Origin: CAVQBP01 sp963740945
Lineage (GTDB): Bacteria > Bacteroidota > Ignavibacteria > Ignavibacteriales > Ignavibacteriaceae
Direction: 5' to 3'
DNA: 64,000 nucleotides
Assembly (NCBI GenBank): GCA_963740945.1
Contig: CAVUGE010000043.1
Coordinates: 1-64,000, forward strand
Both the position numbers and the translations under genes were made by a program. Shown in pieces: positions 1 through 8,817 of the stretch (positions are counted from its first letter, which is position 1; every line of letters begins with the position of its first letter). Below the pieces are notes generated by a model. That model had not been told where the DNA came from. It did not search any database and was given only the letters and a program-made list of their open reading frames with translations.

Positions 1-135
1 ATCGGGAAAATCATCCAGCGGATCGTAACTATTATTGCCTAAATCGATTATATCATAAGCATTGTCTGTAAGCCAAACGCAAAGTTTATTTTTTAATTCG
101 AATCCCCCATGATCAGAAGCAAGTGCTATTTTCAT
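1..135 (-). CDS. rpiB: Ribose-5-phosphate isomerase B, N-terminal part (cut by window edge)
   Basis: Reading the minus strand from an ATG at 135 gives 45 codons that run off the left edge. The start MKIALASDHGGFELK and the later DPLDDFPD stretch match the N-terminus of RpiB/LacAB-type isomerases, where the Asp-His pair after ASDH is active-site sequence. Family role: interconversion of ribose 5-phosphate and ribulose 5-phosphate in the non-oxidative pentose phosphate pathway, in the cytosol. The rest of the protein, including the catalytic Cys region, lies outside the window. No neighbour on its own strand is visible. Confidence 0.85.
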   Translation of the reverse strand, partial: MKIALASDHGGFELKNKLCVWLTDNAYDIIDLGNNSYDPLDDFPD

Positions 136-316
136 TTTTATTCTCTTAATTACTTATATTGTAGTACTTTTAAAATAATGGATTTATTATCAACAATGAA
201 ATATTAAAAGCGGGCATAAAGTGACATTTATAAAAAAATTTACTTTTCAAATAATTTCAAATATTGCTTCTTTAATTAAAACGAATTAGCTTTCAAAACA
301 ATTTTATGGAGGCTGC

Positions 317-592
317 ATGTCTTTATTGGAAATTATAATTTTATTACTCATTGCAGGAATCTGCGGATTTATCGGCCGGGCTTTGGTTGGATTTTCAAGA
401 GGAGGCTGCGTAATTTCAATTATAGTTGGTTTTATCGGAGCCTTATTAGGATCATGGATCGCACGTAAAGCTTCACTACCGGATTTCTTTATTTTAAATA
501 TAGGGGGAACAGATTTTCCCGTGGTTTGGTCTATAATAGGCTCAGCCTTGTTTGTTGGTGTTTTAAATATTCTATCACCAAGAAAAGGCTAG
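317..592 (+). CDS. GlsB/YeaQ/YmgE family small membrane protein
   Basis: This 91-residue, almost wholly hydrophobic protein has three predicted membrane segments (about 3-22, 28-48, 66-86) with glycines in the pattern of the transglycosylase-associated (GlsB/YeaQ/YmgE) family, for example GFIGRALVG and GFIGALLGSW. A clear Shine-Dalgarno GGAGG at 308-312 sits 4 nt before the ATG and fixes the start. The family is often stress-induced and has no proven enzymatic activity despite its name. It lies 61 nt upstream of a MarR regulator on the same strand; co-transcription is possible but unproven. Confidence 0.8.
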   Translation: MSLLEIIILLLIAGICGFIGRALVGFSRGGCVISIIVGFIGALLGSWIARKASLPDFFILNIGGTDFPVVWSIIGSALFVGVLNILSPRKG

Positions 593-653
593 AACAATTT
601 ATTTTAATATCAATTTAATTTTATTAGTTTAATACTTATTAATTCAAATATAA

Positions 654-1100
654 ATGGGGACATTTTATAAAGGTTCAAAAAAGGAAGTAAATGCTCTTAA
701 CGTTTTTATAAAACTTATAAGAGCAGTTGAATCTCTTAACTCAACTTTAAATACATCCTTAGCTAAAGAAGGTTTGACCGAAAGTCAATTTGGAGTGCTG
801 GAAGTTCTGTATCATTTGGGTCCGATGAGTCAAAAAAATTTGGGGAGTAAACTCCTGAAAAGCGGGGGAAATATTACATTAGTTATTGATAACCTTGAAA
901 AACGAGGATTGGTTTTAAGAAGACGGGGAGTAGTTGATAGAAGGTATTTTAATGTTCATCTAACTGAAAAGGGTAAAAAATTAATTGGAATAGTGTTCCC
1001 TAAACAACTGAAAATTATAACCGAAGAAATAGGGATTCTTAATGAGGCAGAACAGCATGAGCTCCAAAGGTTGTGCAGACTGATCGGTCTAAAGCAATGA
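654..1100 (+). CDS. MarR family transcriptional regulator
   Basis: This 148-residue protein has the winged-helix layout of MarR regulators: an N-terminal dimerisation helix, a recognition region around residues 45-75 (LTESQFGVLEVLYHLGPMSQ, then KNLGSKLLKSGGNITLVID), the wing with RRRGVVDRRYF around 92-102, and LTEKGKKL after it. MarR proteins bind palindromic operators as dimers and usually respond to phenolics, oxidants or drugs. The regulon cannot be read here; the upstream GlsB-type gene and autoregulation are the obvious candidates. The ATG at 654 lacks a strong ribosome binding site, so the exact start is less certain. Confidence 0.88.
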   Translation: MGTFYKGSKKEVNALNVFIKLIRAVESLNSTLNTSLAKEGLTESQFGVLEVLYHLGPMSQKNLGSKLLKSGGNITLVIDNLEKRGLVLRRRGVVDRRYFNVHLTEKGKKLIGIVFPKQLKIITEEIGILNEAEQHELQRLCRLIGLKQ

Positions 1101-1124
1101 AATGAGAGTAGGATTTAATTTCAT

Positions 1125-1874
1125 TTAACCTTTATAATTTTTAATTTCTATTTTTAATCTTTCTAAAATTTCCGGTAAGACGTTTCCTGCTTTACCGAAT
1201 AAAGAGAAATTTACCTGAGAGGAAATTTCCGTTTCTTCAATATTTATTTCAATAAGAAATGAGCCTGACTCCTTTGCTGTATAAATCAAAGAAGCTGCCG
1301 GAAAAACAATGGCAGATGTTCCGACAATAAAAAAGATATCGGAATTTTTCGAAGCATTTTGAGAAGCATTGAATTGATCCTGCGGCAGATATTCTCCAAA
1401 CCAAACCACATCAGGACGAATTAGACCTCCACAATCACACTTAGGTATTTTTTCTTCAAACAAAATTTTACCTTCATAAGCCTTTTTGCATTTAATACAA
1501 TAATTCCTTTCAATATTGCCATGTAATTCATAAATGGTTTTACTCCCTGCACGTTTATGAAGGTTATCAACATTTTGAGTAATTACCGTTACTTCCGGAA
1601 AAAGCTTTTCTATGTCCGCAATTGCCAGATGACCGGGGTTGGGTTTTGATTCTTCAATAATTTTTCTTCTATGCTGATACCATTCCGTAACTAACCCGGG
1701 ATTTTTAAGAAATGCACTAAAATTAGCTAGCTCTTGAGGATTTAACTTATTCCAGATGCCATCTTTCCCTCTGAAAACAGGTATCCCACTTTCAGCAGAA
1801 ATACCTGCACCGGTAAAAAAAACAATTCTTTTGGCAGATACTATTTTATTAATTACTGTTTCAGGAATTTTCAT
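1125..1874 (-). CDS. cobB: NAD-dependent protein deacylase (sirtuin)
   Basis: This 249-residue Sir2-family enzyme removes acyl groups from lysine using NAD+. Visible motifs are GAGISAESGIP at about 22-32 (NAD binding), TQNVDNLH at about 99-106, the catalytic histidine in ELHGN (H118), and a zinc ribbon C126-C129 / C146-C148. The Y66-x-x-R69 pair matches the Tyr/Arg signature of desuccinylase/demalonylase-type (SIRT5/CobB) sirtuins, so activity on acidic acyl groups is plausible. It is the last gene of a minus-strand run after the YhaM-like nuclease and the TPR protein, 34 nt after the latter. Confidence 0.92.
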   Translation of the reverse strand: MKIPETVINKIVSAKRIVFFTGAGISAESGIPVFRGKDGIWNKLNPQELANFSAFLKNPGLVTEWYQHRRKIIEESKPNPGHLAIADIEKLFPEVTVITQNVDNLHKRAGSKTIYELHGNIERNYCIKCKKAYEGKILFEEKIPKCDCGGLIRPDVVWFGEYLPQDQFNASQNASKNSDIFFIVGTSAIVFPAASLIYTAKESGSFLIEINIEETEISSQVNFSLFGKAGNVLPEILERLKIEIKNYKG

Positions 1875-1908
1875 TTAGTGGAAACGGTAATAGTATTTTT
1901 CAATTGAA

Positions 1909-2700
1909 TCACTCGTTTTTAATCTGATTTTGCAAGTCTTTTGCTTCAATTAATACAGAATCATCATTAAATTCTCTTTTAGGAGAATTAATTGCGTTAT
2001 TTAACATTTCTTTTGCTTTATTATATTCTTCTTCACGGATATAAGCTTTTGCCAGGTCCAGGTAAAACATTCTATAGTTGGGATATAATTTGATAGCAAT
2101 ATTGTACTCATCAATGGCTTTATCTATATCAGCCCATCCAAGCCCTAAGACAGCCCGGGCAGGAGCCCATTTTTCGCTTACTTTTGCATTGGTTCTTGCT
2201 AAAACATAATGAGCCAATGCCTGTGTATAATTACCTCCATTTCCTAATTCAATAGCTTTTTTGCAATCATCCCTAACAGCATTTACCACTGAAGCAACGG
2301 AAAAGACTCCTTTGAATAAAGCAATTTTCCCATTTGCAATTCCTCTTCTTAAATAAGCAATTGATTTATCCGGTGCAAACATTGCAGCTGTATCTGCAAG
2401 ATTGTAAGCTTTCTGATATTCTAAAAGCTGCAGATCCTTTTCTTTATCAGTTTTGTCCGGCATCTGTTCGGCAGCATATACACCAGTACGGCTTAAACGC
2501 CAATATATCTCCCAATTTTTGGGAAATAATTTTTTGGCATTCTGATAAGTTTCCATTGCTTTGGCTAAATTGAATTCAGAATCCAGATAATTATCACCCT
2601 GTTTCAATATTTCCTCAAGTGTTTGGGGAAATGCGAGAGGGTTTAAAAAGAGACCAACAAAGAAGCTATATAATGCGAAAGATTTGAATAATAATGTCAT
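1909..2700 (-). CDS. Secreted/periplasmic tetratricopeptide repeat protein
   Basis: The 263-residue product begins with a signal peptide (hydrophobic stretch about 5-24 ending near FPQ). TPR-like helices follow at about 38-75, 100-170 and 190-250, including AIDEYNIAIKLYPNYRMFYL and YNKAKEMLNNAI. TPR proteins act as protein-binding scaffolds and no enzymatic motif is visible. It starts 15 nt after the YhaM-like gene ends and is followed by the sirtuin, so the three are probably co-transcribed, although no functional link is obvious. The specific role is unknown. Confidence 0.75.
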   Translation of the reverse strand: MTLLFKSFALYSFFVGLFLNPLAFPQTLEEILKQGDNYLDSEFNLAKAMETYQNAKKLFPKNWEIYWRLSRTGVYAAEQMPDKTDKEKDLQLLEYQKAYNLADTAAMFAPDKSIAYLRRGIANGKIALFKGVFSVASVVNAVRDDCKKAIELGNGGNYTQALAHYVLARTNAKVSEKWAPARAVLGLGWADIDKAIDEYNIAIKLYPNYRMFYLDLAKAYIREEEYNKAKEMLNNAINSPKREFNDDSVLIEAKDLQNQIKNE

Positions 2701-2715
2701 GTCGCCCCCATTAAA

Positions 2716-3717
2716 TTAATCGAAGAGAGTTTTATTAATTTCGTCCTCTATTTCAGCATCAGAAGTAATACCATGGTTAAACAAATCCGTAGAAGCAAGG
2801 GAGATAAATTTAGTCCATTTATTTTCATTGAAAATTCCGGATTTAACAGCTCTTTTGTACGCATTAACTTTAGCACTTAACTCATCTGCCTGATATAATG
2901 CAATTGCTTCAACAGTTTTAGGAATGACCGGTGATGCAAACTCAAGCTTTCCCTGATGACTTAAAATTATATGAAGCAGACATTCTTTTAAGTCTTCCGG
3001 AAATTCGGGAATTTTTTTAGATTCTTCATTTATTTTCATTGCTGAAATAACAATATGGCCTAATAGCTTTCCTTTATCAGTATATTCAAAAGCAGAATCA
3101 AAGCTTAATTCTTCTATCTTTCCAAAATCATGCATCATAGCGCCGGAGATTAGAAGATCACGGTTAATTTCCGGATGAATATCGCACATTAAATCGCATA
3201 TTTTTATTATTTCCAAAGTGTGTTCAATTAAACCATGAATATATGAATGGTGCCAGGATTTTCCTGCAGGTGCAGTAGAAAACTTTTTGAAATTATCTTC
3301 ATCAAAAATTAATTTAATTAATGATTTCAATTTATAATTTGAAATCAATTCAATCCTGTTGAAGAATTCATGCTTCATTTCAGTTATATTTCTTTTCGAC
3401 TTTTCCATAAAATCAGAAGGATTGACATTATCGGAAGGCTCCATGTTTCGAATGGTAGTAATTCTTATTTGTGGTGCACCTTGAAATTCTTCTATGAATC
3501 CGGTAACAAAAACAATACTTCCATTGTTTGTTTTTTCATAAAAAGAATTAAAGTTTTCCCATACATTGCTTGAGACGGTTAAAGAACTATCGGATAGTTC
3601 TAGTGAAAGATAAGCCTTATTTGCTCTTGTATTCCGAATTTCACACTTTCTTACAAGAAGAAAATGTTTAACTATATCCCCTTTTTTTAAGGTAATTAAT
3701 TCTGTTTGATTAATCAT
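2716..3717 (-). CDS. YhaM-like 3'-5' exoribonuclease (OB fold plus HD domain)
   Basis: This 333-residue protein has an N-terminal OB-fold nucleic-acid-binding domain (about 12-95) and a C-terminal HD phosphohydrolase domain. The HD metal site is visible as H166 (in IEHTLEI) and H196-D197 (in MMHDFGK), followed by GKLLGH. This architecture and length match B. subtilis YhaM, a 3'-5' exoribonuclease that also acts on ssDNA. It heads the minus-strand group with the TPR protein and sirtuin. An HD hydrolase of other specificity is possible, but the OB-HD pairing favours the YhaM family. Confidence 0.82.
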   Translation of the reverse strand: MINQTELITLKKGDIVKHFLLVRKCEIRNTRANKAYLSLELSDSSLTVSSNVWENFNSFYEKTNNGSIVFVTGFIEEFQGAPQIRITTIRNMEPSDNVNPSDFMEKSKRNITEMKHEFFNRIELISNYKLKSLIKLIFDEDNFKKFSTAPAGKSWHHSYIHGLIEHTLEIIKICDLMCDIHPEINRDLLISGAMMHDFGKIEELSFDSAFEYTDKGKLLGHIVISAMKINEESKKIPEFPEDLKECLLHIILSHQGKLEFASPVIPKTVEAIALYQADELSAKVNAYKRAVKSGIFNENKWTKFISLASTDLFNHGITSDAEIEDEINKTLFD

Positions 3718-3799
3718 TGAACCTATTCTAAAAAATTGAACAGACTATCTATAAAATAAAAAACGATTTAAAGAAAAGAAATTAAATTACAAATAAAAC

Positions 3800-4321
3800 T
3801 TATTTAACAACTTCAAAAACGCTCTCTTTCGGAAGGTATGTAATAACAGACCTATTTAAAAGATCAATTGAAACCGCAATAGTTTTACCACCGGTACTAT
3901 CGCTAATAACGCCAATAACATCCTGAAAGGGTCCTTCTTTTATTCTTACCTTAGTTCCGGGGTTCAAACCTTCGGTTATATAAAAGTCCCCTTCGTTTTT
4001 GAGCAGATTTTTTAAATTGGCAATTTGCCAATCAGGTATTCTAGCCGGTCTACCCCGTTCAGTTAAACACCTTACAACAGCATTTTGCTCAAGAGAAGAA
4101 ACTCTCTCTTTTTCATCGGCATAAATAAAAATATAGCCTCTAATTAAAGGCTCGGTAATTTTCTTTTTTCTATCGCTCCATTGTTTATATTTAGTTACGG
4201 CAGGTAAATAATATTCAATGCTAAGAGCTTCAATTTGAGCGGCAGCTTTAAATTCACTTCTTGATTTTGTATATAGAGCAAACCATGCTTTAGATATATC
4301 ATTATTATTTTTCTTAATCAT
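3800..4321 (-). CDS. UpxY/RfaH-like NusG paralogue, transcription antiterminator
   Basis: This 173-residue protein has a NusG N-terminal (NGN) domain at about 12-105 (AWFALYTKSRSEFKAA, then RGYIFIYAD) and a KOW domain at about 120-170 (PGTKVRIKEGPFQDVIGVI). Specialised NusG paralogues of this length (UpxY in Bacteroides, RfaH, LoaP) travel with RNA polymerase and prevent early termination in long polysaccharide operons. It overlaps the upstream UDP-glucose dehydrogenase gene by 4 nt, so the two are translationally coupled. A role on the polysaccharide operons 15-45 kb away is inference. Confidence 0.85.
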   Translation of the reverse strand: MIKKNNNDISKAWFALYTKSRSEFKAAAQIEALSIEYYLPAVTKYKQWSDRKKKITEPLIRGYIFIYADEKERVSSLEQNAVVRCLTERGRPARIPDWQIANLKNLLKNEGDFYITEGLNPGTKVRIKEGPFQDVIGVISDSTGGKTIAVSIDLLNRSVITYLPKESVFEVVK

Positions 4322-5649
4322 TTCTTAATAATAGTTTTTCTACCAACCGAATAATAAGTAAAGTTTTGTTCCTCCATTTTTTCAAGGTCATATAGATTTC
4401 TTCCGTCAAAAATTAGAGGAGATTTAAGTGCTGATTTAATTTTTTTGAAATCGGGATTTCTGAATTCATTCCATTCAGTCATAATTATTAAAGCATCTGC
4501 ATTTTCAAGAGGTTCGTACGGATTTTCACAATATTTAATGCAATCACCCAGAGTTTTTTTTGTTGTTTCCATGGCTTCAGGATCATAGGCGCATACGGTA
4601 GCATTTTTATCTATTAATTTTTTTATTAATGTTAATGCAGGCGCTTCGCGTACATCATCGGTATTAGGTTTAAAAGCAAGACCCCAAACTGCAAAGTGAA
4701 TTCCTGAAAGATCATTAAAATGATTTTTTATTTTATTAAAAAATAGTTCAACCTGTTTTTTATTTACATTATATACAGATTTTAAGATACTGAAATCATA
4801 TTTATTTTCATTGGCAGTATTTATTAAGGCAATTACATCTTTAGGAAAACAAGAACCGCCATATCCAACTCCGGGAAATAAAAATCTTTTTCCAATTCTG
4901 GAGTCCGAACCAATACCTTTTCTAACTTTATCAACTTCAGCGCCTGTTAATTCACATAAATTTGCAATTTCATTCATAAATGAAATTTTAGTAGCTAAAA
5001 AAGAATTAGCAGCATATTTAGTCATTTCGGCAGATTTTTCATCCATAAAATAAATCGGGTTCCCGGATCTTATAAAAGGTTCGTATAATTCTTCTAAAAC
5101 CTTCCTGGTTCTATCACTACTTGTTCCAATAACTACCCTTTCAGGTTTCATAAAATCTTCAACCGCCATACCTTCTCTTAAAAATTCGGGATTGCTGGCT
5201 ACATCAAATTCGAAATTTTTAGCATGGTTTTTTATCGCCTGCCTGACTTTTTCACTAGTACCAACAGGTACAGTACTTTTATCAACAATTACTTTATAAC
5301 CAATTTCCGGCTCTTCATTAAATATTTTTCCAAGATCGTTAGCAACACCTAAAATATATTTCAGATCGGCACTGCCATCTTCATCCTGCGGTGTTGGGAG
5401 ACATAATAAAATAATATCTGATTTTTTAACTGATTCTTTAAGATCAGTAGTAAATTTTAACCTCTCTGCTTTTATATTTCTTTCAAATATCAAATCAAGC
5501 CCCGGTTCGAAAATAGGAACGGTTCCTTTTTTCATCTTTTCAATTTTATTCTTATCAATATCAACACAAACTATATTATTACCGGTTTCAGCAAAACAAG
5601 TACCTGTTACTAATCCTACATAACCTGTTCCTACAACTGCGATATTCAA
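4318..5649 (-). CDS. ugd: UDP-glucose 6-dehydrogenase
   Basis: This 443-residue enzyme oxidises UDP-glucose twice with NAD+ to UDP-glucuronate. The Rossmann motif VVGTGYVGLVTG is at about 5-16, the central NPEFLREG (about 153-160) and the catalytic-cysteine motif GYGGSCFPKD (about 263-272) are intact, and the C-terminal domain has the typical KPNTDDVREAPA. The start is TTG (minus strand 5649), chosen because AGGAGG at 5655-5660 sits 5 nt upstream. UDP-glucuronate would feed the UDP-glucuronate 4-epimerase at 21930-22946. It is coupled to the NusG-like gene downstream. Confidence 0.95.
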   Translation of the reverse strand: MNIAVVGTGYVGLVTGTCFAETGNNIVCVDIDKNKIEKMKKGTVPIFEPGLDLIFERNIKAERLKFTTDLKESVKKSDIILLCLPTPQDEDGSADLKYILGVANDLGKIFNEEPEIGYKVIVDKSTVPVGTSEKVRQAIKNHAKNFEFDVASNPEFLREGMAVEDFMKPERVVIGTSSDRTRKVLEELYEPFIRSGNPIYFMDEKSAEMTKYAANSFLATKISFMNEIANLCELTGAEVDKVRKGIGSDSRIGKRFLFPGVGYGGSCFPKDVIALINTANENKYDFSILKSVYNVNKKQVELFFNKIKNHFNDLSGIHFAVWGLAFKPNTDDVREAPALTLIKKLIDKNATVCAYDPEAMETTKKTLGDCIKYCENPYEPLENADALIIMTEWNEFRNPDFKKIKSALKSPLIFDGRNLYDLEKMEEQNFTYYSVGRKTIIKK

Positions 5650-5654
5650 TTAAA

Positions 5655-5660
5655 CCTCCT
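5655..5660 (-). promoter_or_regulatory. Ribosome binding site fixing the TTG start of ugd
   Basis: The minus strand reads AGGAGG, then 5 nt, then TTG. This consensus Shine-Dalgarno is stronger than those of most genes in the window and supports TTG as the true start of the dehydrogenase. Confidence 0.7.
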
Positions 5661-5722
5661 GGTTTATACTAAAAAAATTTTCTTAATTGATAAATTTATA
5701 AAATATTTCTATCAATGTATAT

Positions 5723-6916
5723 TTACAAAACAAGTGCTAAATGAGTTATATAGATAATAAAGACTTTAGCAACATCGGTAAGCAAGGAAGGCTGGTTAAA
5801 TAAGGCAGTAATAAATATTCTCCCAAGTGTTCTTTTTTCTTTCGGAACCTTATTGAATGATTCAGCTATCTTATTGAACTTCTCGTCGGTAAAATTATAA
5901 ATACCATTTTTCAATCGATTATATATTTCATGTCTTTTACCCACCTTTTCATACCATTCTTTATCGTAGTTAAAAATATGATCAAAATTATTCATTTTAA
6001 CTGCCTCACCTGCAATTCTTCCTGCAATACTTCCCCCAATCATTCCCGATGAAATTCCGCCGCCACTTAATGGATTAACCTGCCTTGCCGCATCGCCTGC
6101 AAGCATTATTCCAGGTGAAGTAATATTTTTTAAAGTAATAGTGGACGGTACGCCACCAGCAATTGATGTGAGAATAGGGGAATTAGGATAATTATTTTGC
6201 ATAAAATCATTTAAAAAAGAAAGTGCAGATCTTTTTTTCCCAACCATTCCGCTTATCCCTAATCCAATATTTGCAATGTTTTTACCTTTGGGGAAGACCC
6301 AAAAGTAACCTCCCGGAGCATAGTTTTCTCCAAAATAAAAATATAGTGTTTGGGGATCTACAGAAATATTTGAAGCAGTAATTTGCGTACAGCATTCCAT
6401 ATCTCTAAAATCAATATAGGTTTTAATTCCCGCCCATCTACCAACTCTTGATTCAACACCATCCGCACCAATTACTATTTTGGCTTTTAATTCCTTTTGC
6501 TCACCCTGAAATTCGTATCTTATTCCTGATACTTTATCATTTTCAATAATTAATCCATTAACATAAGCACGGGTTAAAATTTCAGCACCGGCATCTGCAG
6601 CTGTTTTTGCCAGTTCATAATCAAAGATTCTCCTTTCAAGAACATAGCCGGATTCGCCAAATTCAATTATAGCTTCATTTCCATTTGGTGCATTAAGTGA
6701 AAATCTGCTAATGTGAGCAGTGATCCATTTTTCATCAGGAGAAATAAACTGTTCAACGCCTTTTTTACTAATTGCTTCACCACACCTTACGGGATATCCT
6801 ACATCTCTGTCTTTTTCCAGCATTAAAACGGAGACACCTTGTTCAGCTGCAAACCTCGCAGCTACAGAGCCTGCAGGACCTGCGCCAACTACTATTATAT
6901 CATATTCTTTTCTCAT
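5723..6916 (-). CDS. Geranylgeranyl reductase family FAD-dependent oxidoreductase
   Basis: This 397-residue flavoprotein has an N-terminal FAD-binding GAGPAGSVAA (about 11-20), the conserved YPVRCGEAI (about 41-49), the IGADGVESRVGRW motif (about 149-161) and LAGDAARQVNPLSGGGI (about 271-287), which together define the geranylgeranyl reductase/digeranylgeranylglycerophospholipid reductase family. Members saturate isoprenoid chains of lipids, quinones or chlorophylls. The preceding gene, 15 nt away, is a dicluster ferredoxin, a likely electron donor. No chlorophyll genes are seen, so saturation of a menaquinone or other polyprenyl chain is the better guess; this is inference. Confidence 0.85.
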   Translation of the reverse strand: MRKEYDIIVVGAGPAGSVAARFAAEQGVSVLMLEKDRDVGYPVRCGEAISKKGVEQFISPDEKWITAHISRFSLNAPNGNEAIIEFGESGYVLERRIFDYELAKTAADAGAEILTRAYVNGLIIENDKVSGIRYEFQGEQKELKAKIVIGADGVESRVGRWAGIKTYIDFRDMECCTQITASNISVDPQTLYFYFGENYAPGGYFWVFPKGKNIANIGLGISGMVGKKRSALSFLNDFMQNNYPNSPILTSIAGGVPSTITLKNITSPGIMLAGDAARQVNPLSGGGISSGMIGGSIAGRIAGEAVKMNNFDHIFNYDKEWYEKVGKRHEIYNRLKNGIYNFTDEKFNKIAESFNKVPKEKRTLGRIFITALFNQPSLLTDVAKVFIIYITHLALVL

Positions 6917-6931
6917 GCAGTGATGTTCTTA

Positions 6932-7156
6932 TTATTTTAACAATACCCCTTCTTTATTAAATTTAATAACTTCAATAGGGCAACTCCACACACATTTTGC
7001 ACAGTTTGTGCATCGAAAGTCTATTATAAATATTTCAGCCTCTTTTAGTTCGATTGCATCTTCCGGACAAACCCCTACGCAGCATCCGCAAAAGTCACAT
7101 TTGTTTGGAAGTATTTCTATTAATAACTTACCTGTTTTTGACTGCCGATACTGCAT
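6932..7156 (-). CDS. 2[4Fe-4S] dicluster ferredoxin
   Basis: This 74-residue protein has two CxxCxxCxxxCP cluster motifs: CDFCGCCVGVCP at about 19-30 and CTNCAKCVWSCP at about 49-60. That is the bacterial dicluster ferredoxin arrangement, able to carry low-potential electrons in the cytosol. It lies immediately upstream of the geranylgeranyl-reductase-like gene on the same strand with a 15-nt gap, so it probably serves as that enzyme's redox partner. Similar pairs of the two families occur elsewhere, but the pairing here is deduced from position only. Confidence 0.9.
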   Translation of the reverse strand: MQYRQSKTGKLLIEILPNKCDFCGCCVGVCPEDAIELKEAEIFIIDFRCTNCAKCVWSCPIEVIKFNKEGVLLK

Positions 7157-7380
7157 ATTAAATTAAAATAAATTGAAAAAATGATAATGTAATACTTACT
7201 CGAAAAATAAAATTACAAATTATTAAATTAAAAGTATTATTTTTTAACCCAAATAAAATAGAAGTATTAAAAATATAAGTCACAAAAATTTATATAAATA
7301 TTTTACTAATTGAACTGATCTAATCAAATATTTAATATTTAAGTCAGATAAAAAATCACTACTCCAGGAAGAATTTTACT

Positions 7381-8737
7381 TTGAATAATATTCCCGAACA
7401 CAAACTCGAACAAGGTTTAGGATTAAAAGAAGCCGCTGCTCTTAATATGATAGATATGGTAGGCATAGGTCCATTTATTGTTCTTCCGATAGTTATTAAA
7501 GAAATGAATGGACCACAATGCATGCTTGCCTGGATATTAGGAGCAATACTTTCTTTTATGGATGGTGCAGTCTGGTCTGAACTTGGTGCAGCAATGCCGG
7601 CTGCCGGAGGAAGCTATGTTTTTTTGAAAGAAATTTACGGACCTAAAAGCTGGGGAAGGATATTCTCATTTCTTTTTATCTGGCAGACTATTTTTCAAGC
7701 TCCTTTAGTTATCGCTTCAGGGTCAATAGGATTTGCCCAATATTTTACTTTTCTAATGCCACTTTCACCGACCGGGCAAAAAATTATATCAGGACTGCTA
7801 GTTGATAACAATTATTCTTCTTCTATATCGAAGAATTACAACGATTGGTAAAATTTCTTTATTCCTCTGGATTGGAGTAATTGCAACCATTGTCTGGTTA
7901 ATATTGGGAGGTATAACTCATTTTAATCCCAAACTCGCATTTGATTTTCCGAATAATGCCTTTGATTTATCTTTTATTTTTTTTGTTGGACTTGGAAGTG
8001 CATCTGTGCAGACCATTTATACATACCTTGGGTATTACAATATTTGTAATCTCGGATCGGAACTAAAGAATCCGGAAAGAAATATCCCCAAAAGTATTTT
8101 TATATCGATAGGAGGAATTGCATTACTTTATCTCGCTATGCAGTTAAGTGTGCTTGGGGTAGTACCCTGGCATGAAGCCATGAATTCTCAATTTATTGTA
8201 AGCACATTTGTTCAAAAAATTTATGGTTCAAAAGCAGCGATAGTTGTTACTATATTAATTCTATGGATAGCTTTTTCATCTTTATTTTCAGCTACACTTG
8301 GCTATTCGAGAATCCCCTATGCTGCTGCGATAGATGACTCTTTCTTTAAAATATTTGCGCATACACATCCTAAAAAGCATTTCCCGGATGCTTCTTTAAT
8401 TATTCTAGGTACAATTGCCTTTATATTTAGCATGTTATTTAAGCTTAAAGAAGTAATCAGTGCCGTATTAGCAATGAGAATTTTAATCCAGTTTATCGGA
8501 CAGGCTGCGGGTATTCTGATTTTGAAAAAAAGAAAACCTGCTTCATTTTTTCCATTTAAAATGTGGTTATATCCATTGCCGGCATTAATAGCAATAATTA
8601 TGTGGTTAGGATTATTTTTTTCCACGGGCATATACTTTGCGATTGGAGGAGTAGCAGTAATGATAATTGGAGCAATTTTATTCATGGCAAGATCCAAAGT
8701 AAAAAAAGAGTGGCCTTTTGAAATTAATAACAAGTAA
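7381..8737 (+). pseudogene. APC family amino acid permease, disrupted by one frameshift
   Basis: Two overlapping frames together encode one APC-superfamily permease of about 450 residues. Frame one (7381-7851, TTG start) carries the N-terminal DMVGIGPFIVLPI and the membrane segments up to GQKIISGLLV. Frame two (from about 7802 to 8737) continues with LLLYRRITTIGKISLFLWIG through to the last membrane helix. Dropping a single base at about 7801-7804 joins them without loss of conserved sequence. Family role: proton-coupled amino acid or polyamine uptake at the inner membrane; substrate unknown. Either a recent pseudogene or a sequencing error. Confidence 0.8.
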
Positions 8738-8817
8738 AGTGTTTAATACCTTAATAATTTTAGATATTTTAAGGAAGTATTAAGACCCTATTCCACAAAA
8801 CATGAAATTTTAAAATA

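Noticed and set aside
8317..8733. 138-codon frame antisense to the permease
   Set aside because: Mirror of a hydrophobic coding region; the sense frame has clear APC sequence.
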